In this document: in pieces, positions 12,376 to 20,516 of the stretch
Position numbering within the stretch: position 1 is the stretch's first letter
How the letters are laid out: each line of letters begins with the position of its first letter
Assembly: GCA_937900485.1 (NCBI GenBank)
Contig: CALCEL010000056.1
Span: forward strand, 1-20,516
Direction of reading: 5' to 3'
Source: an uncultured Prevotellaceae bacterium
GTDB lineage: Bacteria; Bacteroidota; Bacteroidia; Bacteroidales; Bacteroidaceae
Length of the DNA: 20,516 nucleotides
The notes under the pieces: model-generated
Told to the model about the DNA's origin: nothing
Database searches by the model: none
What the model saw: only the letters and a program-made list of their open reading frames with translations
Made by a program: the position numbers and the translations under genes

Positions 12376-15300
12376 ATGAAAGTTCGGTTATCATCTGTGC
12401 TGATGGCGGCGATAGCGGCCTTTAGTTGTAGTCAGGACGTCTCGGCTTTTGAGGACGGCAGCTACTACATTAAGAATGTGGAGAGTGGTCTGTTCCTGGG
12501 TGGAGGTAACAATTGGGGAACACGTTCCACTGTCTCCGATTGTGGTGACTTGTTCACATTGGCTACTGTCGGAGAAAATGCTTATTCTATTCTCGACACA
12601 TATCTTACAAGTGGCAATAAATATCTTGGATCAAATCTTTTTGTCGATGGCACAAACCCGTCGGGTGGATGGACCTTCACTGCAGTGGAAGGTGGGTACA
12701 CCATATCCAACGGTGGTAACTACCTCATTCCTGGAACGGTGCCTGGAACGACACTCGACTGTATGGTTGAGACAACTGCGGACGGCACTGACTCGAAAGC
12801 GGTCTGGACATTGCTGACCAGAGATGAGGCGATAAGCGAGTTGGGCAAGGCGTCTGCCACCAATCCGTTGCCAGCCACTTTCCTTGTGGTGAATCCTAAT
12901 TTCAACAGAAACACAAGCACGGGTTATTGGAACGTGGTTAACTGCACCAACAGTAATCTGAGCGGTGGATATGACCATAACAGATGCGCGGAGTCTTATC
13001 ATTCCAAATTCACGATCAGCCAGACACTGACCGACGTGCCTAATGGTATATATAAGGTGTCGGCGCAGGGCTTCTATCGCCAGGATGGCTCTGACAACAC
13101 GAACCTCCCAGTGCTGTTCGCTAATAGCGAGTCCGTGGTGTTCCCGACTATTGCTTCAAGCGCGGACAAGCTGACAACGAACTACTTTAGCGGCTCGTCT
13201 TACCAGAATGGTGAACCTAACAACATGGTGGCAGCGTCAGGAGCTTTCTCTGAGGGACTCTACGTGATGGACGATGTCGAGGTGGTGGTCACTGACGGCA
13301 CGCTCACCGTGGGATTCAAGAATACGTCGAACACAAACATCTGGTGTATCTTCGATAACTTGTCTATTTATTACTACGGAATGGACCTGTCAGTACTGCA
13401 GTCATCGTTGGATGCAGCCGTGGCTGACGCTGAGGCGGTGACGGGAAAGATGAATGCGGCGGTGGCTGCTGAGTTGTCTGCCGCGATAGCCCAGTATAAG
13501 GGTAAATCTTTCTCTACTGACGCTGAGTATACGACTGCTATAGGAGCGGTGAATGAGGCAGTGAAGAACGCTAAGGCTTCATTGGCGGTTTATTCAGAGA
13601 TCGCTGATTATAATAATAAGGCAGCGTCATTGGATGAGGCTGGACAGACGGTGTACTCCGCATCCGGTGTGGAGACTGCTTATGAAGCGGGAACACTCAC
13701 AGAGTCTGAGTCTGCCGCTGAGGCTTATCTCGCCGCTGTCAAGGCTCAGACCACGTCAGGCTCGGACATGTCTGCACTGGTCAACTCTGTATGGGTATGT
13801 GAGCAGGGTAAGATGGGCACGTACCTGGGTCTTTACACTGAGTCTTACAAAGAGGGTAATTTCGAGTCTGGACGTGTGCTGTACCAGACTGTCGAAGGAC
13901 TGACCAACGGTACGTATGAGGTGCGTTTCCTGGCTGTGCCTAACTCAGCATGGGGATGGTCAACTGATGGTGACGGCATAGCTCAGATATATGGTAACGA
14001 CTACACGAAAGATATTACCGTCATAAAGCAGAATTCTTGTGACCCTACTCAGTATGAGGTGGCATTAGAGACGGTTGTTACCGACGGAACATTGGAGTTC
14101 GGTTTCAAGAACGTGGGTACCGGTGGTAACTGGTATGTGGCGCATTTCGTGTCACTTAAACTGTTGACTGTCGGCGTCGACCTGTCAACATATGTCACTC
14201 AGCTCGACGATGCCCTTACGGCAGCTAAGTCGGTGACGGGAACAATGAACGGTGATGTGGCATCTGCTCTCACTGACGTGATTGCTAAGTATGACGGCAA
14301 GACGTTGTCTTCTGCTGATGATTATATCAGCGCCATCTCTGAGGTGAAGAACGCCACGGCTGCCGCCACAGAGTCTGTGAGCGAGTATGCCACTGCCTAC
14401 GGATATGTCAATATGGCCTCAACTCTCGATGAGGCAGGACAGGCTAGCTATGCTGCGAACAGTGTCGTGACAGATGTGACTAACGCTTATAATAATGGTA
14501 CGCTCACGTCACTCTCCGACGAGCAGAAGACGGAGATGAGCGCAGCGTACGTCACTGCTGTCAAGTCACAGACAACGGAGAATGCGGACTTCACTGGAGC
14601 TATCGTGAATCCAAGCTTCGAGACCGTCAACACGTCAAACCTCAATGAGGTGATAGGATGGACGGTCGGCTCTTCTAATGACACGGGTAACCGCTCAACG
14701 TCTAATGCCACATATATGATGTCTGGCTCTGATGGTAACTACCTGTTCAACACATGGATGACAGGATTGCCTCTGTCACAGACCATTGAGGGACTGCCGA
14801 ACGGATCATACAGACTGACAGCCACTGTGGCTTCTGACAATACCAACGCAATATTCCTGTTCGCCAACGGCTTGCATAACGAGGGTACGGTGACAACTGA
14901 CAAGGGAACCGGAGAACTGTCTTCTCTTGACTTCTATGTCTATAACGGCACGGCGACTATTGGCTCTGTCGGAGGTAACGGAACAACTTACGTCGCTGAT
15001 GGCGGCAGCTGGTATAAGGTTGACGATTTCCACCTGACATATCTGTCATCTGACGTCCCTACACCAGACCTCGGCACTCCTAAGTTTACAGGTACTGAGA
15101 CGGGTGACAGACTTTATGTCACGTTCGATGACTACTCAGGAGAGGAGGCTACGTCTGCGGACTATCATTACGTGATAAGTATCACCATCAATGGCGAGAC
15201 TTACTCTAACACTTCATCCGCTGATCTCGGTGCTGTGATTGAGTACGACTTCACTACATCTGACACTTACACGATAGAGATTCCTGTCGGTGGTATTAAG

Positions 15301-17751
15301 TTGCTGGATAATGAGGACAATGTGGTGGCTTCAATGGCGGAGGCATGGACCGAGTCACTGAACCTTTATTCCGACGTGTTCACAAACGCTGACTTCGGAT
15401 TGGGTACTGCCTTGACTGCCACAGTGCGCACATATGCGAAAGACATGAGCTCAGGAGAGTCTTCAGGTATGCAGTCGGCTACAGGATGGAGTATTCCGGA
15501 CAATGGCGACGGACGCGCGGCCGGAATATTTGAGTACGGCTCATCCGCTTACCTCGGAGGTGAAGGCTATCTCGCTCCTGCGGAGGGACCTGACGGCACA
15601 AACGGAAGATGTCTCGGTTTGGTCGGCGTGTGGAGCAACACCGCATACTATACCCAGACTCTGAGACTGAAGGCCGGTAACTATATGCTCTCTGTTCCTA
15701 CATATAATGTGGGAGGCGCCGCCGAAGTGACTAATATCACTGGCGTGGTGACTAAGGGCAACGCAATATATTCTGATGTCAATAAGTTTGAGAAGGGCGT
15801 GTGGACATATCAGTTCGTGGAGTTCACGCTCGCCGAGACATCTCTCGTTACTGTCTCTCTCGGCTACACGGCACCTAACGCCGGCTCAAGTAGCTGTCCT
15901 CATCTGTTCTACGACCGTGTGGAGCTGTATGTCGACGATGAGATAGCAGACGTTAAGCTGGAGTTCGCGCGTAACAATGCGCTGGCAGCTCTCTCACAAT
16001 TGTCACCAGTGGGCGATGGACTGTTCAGATATCAGAGCTCTGATATCGAGGCTGCGAAGAACGCCATCCTGGCTGCGACAACTGTAAGCGAGGTGGAGGC
16101 TGTTGAAACTCCTTCCGTCGTACTGCCGGAGGAGGATAAGTTGTATCAGGTGTCTCTTGTGGCGTCAGGTAACTACATGTCTGTCAACGCTGATGGCGTG
16201 AGACTGTCTGAATACGCTCAGCCATTGTACCTCAAGGAGGTGTCTGGCGGGTATGCCTTGTTCAACGGCACTGAGTATGTGGCGTATAAGGGAAATAACA
16301 CATGGACAATCACCGGCGCCGAAAATGCTTCTCCGTTCACCATCATCGCTGGCGATGAGGCGTATGACATAAAGGGAGCTAACGGATATCTTGGTGTGGA
16401 CGATACTGCTGAAGGCTCATACGTGTACGGTAACAAGGATGCGCATAAGTGGCAAATCTCTGAGTTCGAGACTAAGGATTATGTGTTCGACTCTTCTCTT
16501 TTGATTGAGTCTTATCAGTGTATCGTCGCTGGAGATATCACACTGAACGTCGATGTGCAGGGAGGCGGAGCGTCTGTCGTTAACAACGGACAGGTGAAAG
16601 CTGACAAGGTCACAGTCAATCTCACCGTGCCAAACAGTAAGTGGTGTTTCGTGGAGTTCCCTTGTGACCTGCCAGTCGCCTCACTGACAAATTCCGAGCA
16701 GGGCACGGAATGGATGATAGCGCGCTATGACGGAGCAGCCAGAGCTGCGGTGAACCTCGCACAGACATGGGTCACTCTTTCAGAGAGTGACGTCATGGAA
16801 GGTGGCGTGGGATATATCCTGCAGAGCAGAAGAGAAGGTGCGGAAAACTCTGTGTTCTCGTTTGTCGTGACCGACGAGGATGCAATAAACAAGATATTCT
16901 CAGGTAAGGATATGTCCGTGACTCTTGCTGAGAATGAGAGTACTTATGCTGTGAACGCAGGATGGAACCTCGTGGGTAATCCGTTCGTGGCTTACTATAA
17001 TGTCAGCGCTTTGTCCTTGACATCACCGATAACAGTGTGGGATAACGAGACTTATAAGGCGGTCAGTCCTGTGGACGATCACTATGTCTTGTCTCCTCTT
17101 CAGGCTTTCTTCGTACAGTATTCAGGTGAGAGCCAGTTGATATTCGCCAATGACGGACGTCAACTCACTTCAGAACTGAACGAGGTGACAGACGCAAAGA
17201 AACGCGCCTACGCTGCTGGCTCACGCTCATTCTGTAATATGGTGATGACTGACGGCGTATATGAGGATTACACAAGGGTAGTGTTCAACCCAGAGGCAGA
17301 CAGACTGTATGATGCAAGCTGTGACGCCGCTAAGTTCATGAGTGCTAACGCTGACGTCCCACAGATATATACTGTCGAGAATGGTGTGAGCTACGCAATC
17401 AATGAGCGACCAGTGGAGGACGGTCAGGTGAGCCTCGGCGCATACTTTAGTCATGACGGTGAGTATACCATCAGATGTGAGAGCACAGACTCTCCGATAG
17501 TGTTGTACGATAGGCAGACGGACGAGATGATTGTCATGAGTGAGAACGGTGACAGTTACACGTTCTACGCAGCTGCGGGTAAGACCGAGAGCCGTTTCGT
17601 CATATTGTCAGGCGATGAGTCCACAGCTGTGCAGTCTGTAGCAGATAAGAAGACAACGGAAGAGTCTGTATACACTATACAGGGTGTCAAGACTGACAGC
17701 TCAGCCAAGAACGGTTTGTATATCGTAAATGGTAAGAAGGTGCGCAGATGA
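12376..17751 (+). CDS. Giant secreted multidomain protein with lectin- and CBM-like modules
   Basis: The 1791-residue protein is exported. A Sec signal peptide covers residues 1-24 (cleavage likely after DVSA); C18 makes a lipoprotein conceivable but the lipobox is poor. Modules read by similarity of pattern: a ricin-like beta-trefoil (about 25-150); galactose-binding-like jelly rolls at about 165-335, 465-598 and 740-890, sharing motifs such as LPNGSYRLTA; helical FIVAR-like modules at about 338-460 and 600-735, near copies of each other; an Ig/FnIII-like stretch (about 895-1000); a fourth jelly roll (about 1004-1187); a second trefoil-like part (about 1254-1368); and a beta-rich C-terminal region containing WNLVGNPF (near 1529). 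The end, VYTIQGV...GLYIVNGKKVRR, is a C-terminal type common in Bacteroidales secreted proteins and may direct sorting. No catalytic domain was recognised. Adhesion or glycan binding at the surface is inferred. Confidence 0.85.
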   Translation: MKVRLSSVLMAAIAAFSCSQDVSAFEDGSYYIKNVESGLFLGGGNNWGTRSTVSDCGDLFTLATVGENAYSILDTYLTSGNKYLGSNLFVDGTNPSGGWTFTAVEGGYTISNGGNYLIPGTVPGTTLDCMVETTADGTDSKAVWTLLTRDEAISELGKASATNPLPATFLVVNPNFNRNTSTGYWNVVNCTNSNLSGGYDHNRCAESYHSKFTISQTLTDVPNGIYKVSAQGFYRQDGSDNTNLPVLFANSESVVFPTIASSADKLTTNYFSGSSYQNGEPNNMVAASGAFSEGLYVMDDVEVVVTDGTLTVGFKNTSNTNIWCIFDNLSIYYYGMDLSVLQSSLDAAVADAEAVTGKMNAAVAAELSAAIAQYKGKSFSTDAEYTTAIGAVNEAVKNAKASLAVYSEIADYNNKAASLDEAGQTVYSASGVETAYEAGTLTESESAAEAYLAAVKAQTTSGSDMSALVNSVWVCEQGKMGTYLGLYTESYKEGNFESGRVLYQTVEGLTNGTYEVRFLAVPNSAWGWSTDGDGIAQIYGNDYTKDITVIKQNSCDPTQYEVALETVVTDGTLEFGFKNVGTGGNWYVAHFVSLKLLTVGVDLSTYVTQLDDALTAAKSVTGTMNGDVASALTDVIAKYDGKTLSSADDYISAISEVKNATAAATESVSEYATAYGYVNMASTLDEAGQASYAANSVVTDVTNAYNNGTLTSLSDEQKTEMSAAYVTAVKSQTTENADFTGAIVNPSFETVNTSNLNEVIGWTVGSSNDTGNRSTSNATYMMSGSDGNYLFNTWMTGLPLSQTIEGLPNGSYRLTATVASDNTNAIFLFANGLHNEGTVTTDKGTGELSSLDFYVYNGTATIGSVGGNGTTYVADGGSWYKVDDFHLTYLSSDVPTPDLGTPKFTGTETGDRLYVTFDDYSGEEATSADYHYVISITINGETYSNTSSADLGAVIEYDFTTSDTYTIEIPVGGIKLLDNEDNVVASMAEAWTESLNLYSDVFTNADFGLGTALTATVRTYAKDMSSGESSGMQSATGWSIPDNGDGRAAGIFEYGSSAYLGGEGYLAPAEGPDGTNGRCLGLVGVWSNTAYYTQTLRLKAGNYMLSVPTYNVGGAAEVTNITGVVTKGNAIYSDVNKFEKGVWTYQFVEFTLAETSLVTVSLGYTAPNAGSSSCPHLFYDRVELYVDDEIADVKLEFARNNALAALSQLSPVGDGLFRYQSSDIEAAKNAILAATTVSEVEAVETPSVVLPEEDKLYQVSLVASGNYMSVNADGVRLSEYAQPLYLKEVSGGYALFNGTEYVAYKGNNTWTITGAENASPFTIIAGDEAYDIKGANGYLGVDDTAEGSYVYGNKDAHKWQISEFETKDYVFDSSLLIESYQCIVAGDITLNVDVQGGGASVVNNGQVKADKVTVNLTVPNSKWCFVEFPCDLPVASLTNSEQGTEWMIARYDGAARAAVNLAQTWVTLSESDVMEGGVGYILQSRREGAENSVFSFVVTDEDAINKIFSGKDMSVTLAENESTYAVNAGWNLVGNPFVAYYNVSALSLTSPITVWDNETYKAVSPVDDHYVLSPLQAFFVQYSGESQLIFANDGRQLTSELNEVTDAKKRAYAAGSRSFCNMVMTDGVYEDYTRVVFNPEADRLYDASCDAAKFMSANADVPQIYTVENGVSYAINERPVEDGQVSLGAYFSHDGEYTIRCESTDSPIVLYDRQTDEMIVMSENGDSYTFYAAAGKTESRFVILSGDESTAVQSVADKKTTEESVYTIQGVKTDSSAKNGLYIVNGKKVRR

Positions 17752-17799
17752 GTCGGCGTTGAAAGACTACACATATGTAACATTAATTTTTGAAATCTT

Positions 17800-20516
17800 A
17801 TGAATAAAATACTATCATTAGTGGCATTATGGATATGTGCGTGTGCCACTCATGCCCAGATAAATCCAAACGGAGACTGGAACATGCCGGACAACCCGGG
17901 TCTCGTGATAAAAAAGATCACCGTGAGTCCGAACGATGAGGAGTTTGGATCCGCTGAGGTGAAGACGACAACGTCATACGGCGAAGGACGCTATCCTGTC
18001 GGCTCCACGTTGACTCTGTCAGCTACTGCCAATACGGGACATAAGTTCATTAACTGGACTATTGCGGGCGAGGTGAGCTCTTCGTCACAAGAGTACTCGT
18101 ATGTCATGCCTGACGAGGATGTTGTCGTGACGGCAAACTTTGAGAAGTGTAAATATAATGTGACGTTTGTTGCTGACGGCGCTCAGGTGAAGTCTGAGCT
18201 GTTGGACTACGGGTCCGCAATCGTCGCTCCTGAAGACCCGACCAAGGAAGGTTATACTTTCAGGGGATGGGACAAGACCGTGGCTGCCACTGTGCCTGCG
18301 GAAGATGTCACCTATACTGCTGTGTTCACCGTCAACAGTTATGACGTCGTGTTCACCATTGACGGCGAGGAGTATTCCAAGACGTCGCAGGAGTACGGCT
18401 CTGCCGTAGCCGTTCCGGAGACTCCGGTTAAGACCGGCTATACGTTCTCGGGATGGGCCACGGACGACGCAGTCCCTTCTCACGATGTCACATACGACGC
18501 AACGTGGACGGTGAATAAGTATATGGTGACTTTCGACAGTGACAATGGTACGGACAATGTGACGTACGAGCTGGACTATGGCTCTGCCATCACTGTTCCC
18601 GCATCACCAGTAAAGGAGGGTTACACGTTTGCGGGATGGTCACCTGACCCTACTGACGCCACGATGCCAGCCTCCGACGTGACCTACAAGGCAGTGTGGA
18701 CCGTCAACTCATATAAGGTGACGTACGTCGTTGACGGAGTGCAGACAGATTATATGGTGGAGTACGGAACAACAGTCAATATGCCGGATAATCCCGAGAA
18801 AGAAGGTTACACCTTCGCAGGATGGACACCTGAGGTGCCCTCTGTTATGCCTGCGCAAGACCTGACGTTCGACGCTCAGTTTAACATTAACAGCTATAAG
18901 GTTGTGTTCGTGGTTGACGGTGTGACTGTGTATGAGCAGTTACAGGAGTTCGGCTCAGCCATCGTGGCTCCTGCTTACCCTACTAAGGAAGGTTATAACT
19001 TTGACGGATGGTCACCATCTGTTGATACTACGGTACCTTCACATGACGTGACATACACCGCCTTGTTCGGTACGGGCGAGTATAAGGTTACGTTTATGGT
19101 TGACGGCTCTGTTTACCAGTCGCTGTCTATGGATTACGGGGATGTCATCTCGACTCCTGCAGCTGACCCTGTAAAGACCGGTTACACATTCGGAGGATGG
19201 AACGGATATGTTGACGGAGCCACAGTTCCTGCTGAGGACGTGACGTTTGATGCGTTGTGGAACGTGAATCAGTATAGTGTGGTGTTTGATGTGGATGGCG
19301 TGCAGTCAACGACTACTCAGGACTATGGTACTGCCATTGTGGCGCCTGCCGACCCTGAGAAGGATGGCTACACCTTCACCGGATGGTCTCCAGCCGTTGC
19401 AGCCACTGTTCCTGCCAATGATGTCACTTACGTGGCGCAGTGGACTGTAAACAAGTATAAGGTGACGTTTGTGGTGGACGACAAGGTGTACAGCACTACG
19501 ACGCTGGATTACGGCGTTGAAGTGACTTTACCTGAGTCAGAACCGTCTAAGGAAGGTTACACGTTCGCTGGCTGGAACGGCTACGAGACTGGTGCCACAG
19601 TGCCGGCTGAGGATGTGACATACACAGCCGCTTGGTCTGTGAACCAGTATAAGGTGACGTTCTATGTCGATGACGACAACAAGGACGAGCGAATGCTGGA
19701 CTACGGCGCTGAGATTACATTACCGTCTGACCCGTCTAAGGAGGGTTACACGTTTATAGGTTGGTCTCCAGTAGTCGCTGCCACCGTTCCTGCCAATGAC
19801 GTCACTTACGTTGCTAACTTCAAGGTCAACCAGTATAAGGTGACATTCACCTCTGACGATGTCACTGTGAGTGAGCTGACGCTGGATTATGGCACTCAGA
19901 TTGTGATCCCTGCTGATCCCGCCAAGGAAGGATATACATTCACGGGTTGGTCACCAGAGGTGGCTGAGACTGTTCCTGCCGCTGACGTGGTATATGCTGC
20001 GGTGTTCAGTGTGAATAAGTACACTTACTTGTTTGTTGTCGACGGACAAACAGTAAAGACCGATGAGGCAGAGTACGGCTCATCTGTCGTTATCCCTGAC
20101 GATCCATCAAAGGAGGGATATAGCTTCGACGGATGGACTCCGTCTGTTGATGACCCGATGCCGGCACACGACGTGACATTCACAGCCATGTTCAGTAAAG
20201 GCGCTTACAAGGTGACGTTCCTCGTCGACGACGTGACGTTCCGTTCATACTCCGCAGATTACGGCGCAGAGATCACTCTTCCTTCCGACCCGGTTAAGGA
20301 GGGTTACACCTTCGCTGGTTGGAGCGGCTACGAGACCGGTGCGACAGTTCCTGCCAATGACGTGACTTACACCGCCACATGGTCAGTTAACCAGTATACA
20401 GTGACGTTCGTTATCGACGATGACAACAAGGTTGACGTCACTCTTGACTACGGCGCAGAGATTACCCTTCCTACCGACCCAGTTAAGGAAGGTTACACAT
20501 TCACAGGCTGGAGCGG
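17800..20516 (+). CDS. InlB B-repeat (Listeria-Bacteroides repeat) surface protein, partial
   Basis: The reading frame is open from ATG 17800 to the window edge (905 codons, no stop), so the C-terminus is missing. A Sec signal peptide ends near residue 19 (ACATHA before QIN). Residues 37-117 form a divergent InlB-type repeat (GHKFINWT, MPDEDVVVTANF). From residue 119 come twelve complete and one partial Listeria-Bacteroides repeats of about 62 residues. Each has the pattern YKVTFVVDG, LDYG, P-x-KEGYTFxGW, then VPAxDVTYTAxW and a short VNQ-type linker. These beta-grasp-like modules are common in bacterial surface proteins and act as stalks or adhesive units. The gene starts 48 bp after the 1791-residue protein with no terminator between them, so an operon is likely. 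The anchor or sorting signal lies beyond the window. Confidence 0.92.
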   Translation, partial: MNKILSLVALWICACATHAQINPNGDWNMPDNPGLVIKKITVSPNDEEFGSAEVKTTTSYGEGRYPVGSTLTLSATANTGHKFINWTIAGEVSSSSQEYSYVMPDEDVVVTANFEKCKYNVTFVADGAQVKSELLDYGSAIVAPEDPTKEGYTFRGWDKTVAATVPAEDVTYTAVFTVNSYDVVFTIDGEEYSKTSQEYGSAVAVPETPVKTGYTFSGWATDDAVPSHDVTYDATWTVNKYMVTFDSDNGTDNVTYELDYGSAITVPASPVKEGYTFAGWSPDPTDATMPASDVTYKAVWTVNSYKVTYVVDGVQTDYMVEYGTTVNMPDNPEKEGYTFAGWTPEVPSVMPAQDLTFDAQFNINSYKVVFVVDGVTVYEQLQEFGSAIVAPAYPTKEGYNFDGWSPSVDTTVPSHDVTYTALFGTGEYKVTFMVDGSVYQSLSMDYGDVISTPAADPVKTGYTFGGWNGYVDGATVPAEDVTFDALWNVNQYSVVFDVDGVQSTTTQDYGTAIVAPADPEKDGYTFTGWSPAVAATVPANDVTYVAQWTVNKYKVTFVVDDKVYSTTTLDYGVEVTLPESEPSKEGYTFAGWNGYETGATVPAEDVTYTAAWSVNQYKVTFYVDDDNKDERMLDYGAEITLPSDPSKEGYTFIGWSPVVAATVPANDVTYVANFKVNQYKVTFTSDDVTVSELTLDYGTQIVIPADPAKEGYTFTGWSPEVAETVPAADVVYAAVFSVNKYTYLFVVDGQTVKTDEAEYGSSVVIPDDPSKEGYSFDGWTPSVDDPMPAHDVTFTAMFSKGAYKVTFLVDDVTFRSYSADYGAEITLPSDPVKEGYTFAGWSGYETGATVPANDVTYTATWSVNQYTVTFVIDDDNKVDVTLDYGAEITLPTDPVKEGYTFTGWS
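18154..20516 (+). repeat. Tandem array of about 187-bp coding repeats
   Basis: Thirteen units (the last cut by the window end) start with a Tyr codon and average about 62 codons. Units differ in sequence but share a strongly conserved GGTTACAC-type segment encoding GYTF-GW. Similarity is not uniform: units 8-9 resemble 12-13, and 5-6 resemble 11-12 (NGY/SGY-x-x-GATVP and the TGE/KGA linkers), which indicates duplication of blocks of several units. Confidence 0.85.

Noticed and set aside
18154..20516. Non-coding satellite or CRISPR-like repeat
   Set aside because: The period is a multiple of three on average, the frame is open throughout and units encode a known repeat family.

Overview
The window looks like a chromosomal segment of a Bacteroidales bacterium, most likely Prevotella-like. 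The evidence is a FeoA-FeoB fusion with a Cys-rich Feo partner, a DUF4836-type lipoprotein, a secreted protein ending in the GLYIVNGKK type of C-terminus, a long Listeria-Bacteroides (InlB B-type) repeat protein, and several promoters that fit the Bacteroidetes consensus TTTG-N19..21-TAnnTTTG. Shine-Dalgarno sequences are weak or absent at most starts, as expected for this phylum. I found no tRNA, rRNA, IS element or CRISPR array.

Layout. (1) 65-2184, minus: a compact two-gene operon of unrecognised soluble proteins, with a promoter candidate near 2270 and a perfect 17-bp hairpin at its end. (2) 2461-3207, plus: an unrecognised multi-pass membrane protein with a good promoter. (3) 3098-5766, minus: ferrous iron uptake, with feoAB followed by a small Cys-rich FeoB-associated membrane protein whose 3' end overlaps gene (2) antisense. 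(4) 5837-10595, plus: a housekeeping cluster of map (methionine aminopeptidase), tsaD (tRNA t6A), rsmE (16S rRNA m3U1498), a DUF4836-like lipoprotein and a secreted FMN-binding-domain protein. (5) 10711-11529, plus: a strong promoter, a roughly 100-nt leader ending in an intrinsic terminator, and a solitary precorrin-2 C20-methyltransferase-like gene. (6) 11530-12375: an 846-bp gene-free region dense in inverted repeats, a three-unit 22-bp repeat, a promoter candidate and a structured leader. (7) 12376-20516, plus: two consecutive giant exported proteins, a 1791-residue multidomain beta-rich protein and an InlB-repeat protein that runs off the window.

The housekeeping genes act in protein maturation, translation and iron or cofactor use. 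The most distinctive part is the last 9 kb: a probable surface-protein operon behind an unusually elaborate regulatory region. The best candidates for something undescribed are the RNA-like fold at 12200-12265, the operator-like repeats at 11736-11818 and 12090-12128, the attenuator-like leader before the tetrapyrrole methylase, and the unrecognised operon at the left end. All family assignments come from reading motifs; no database search was run.
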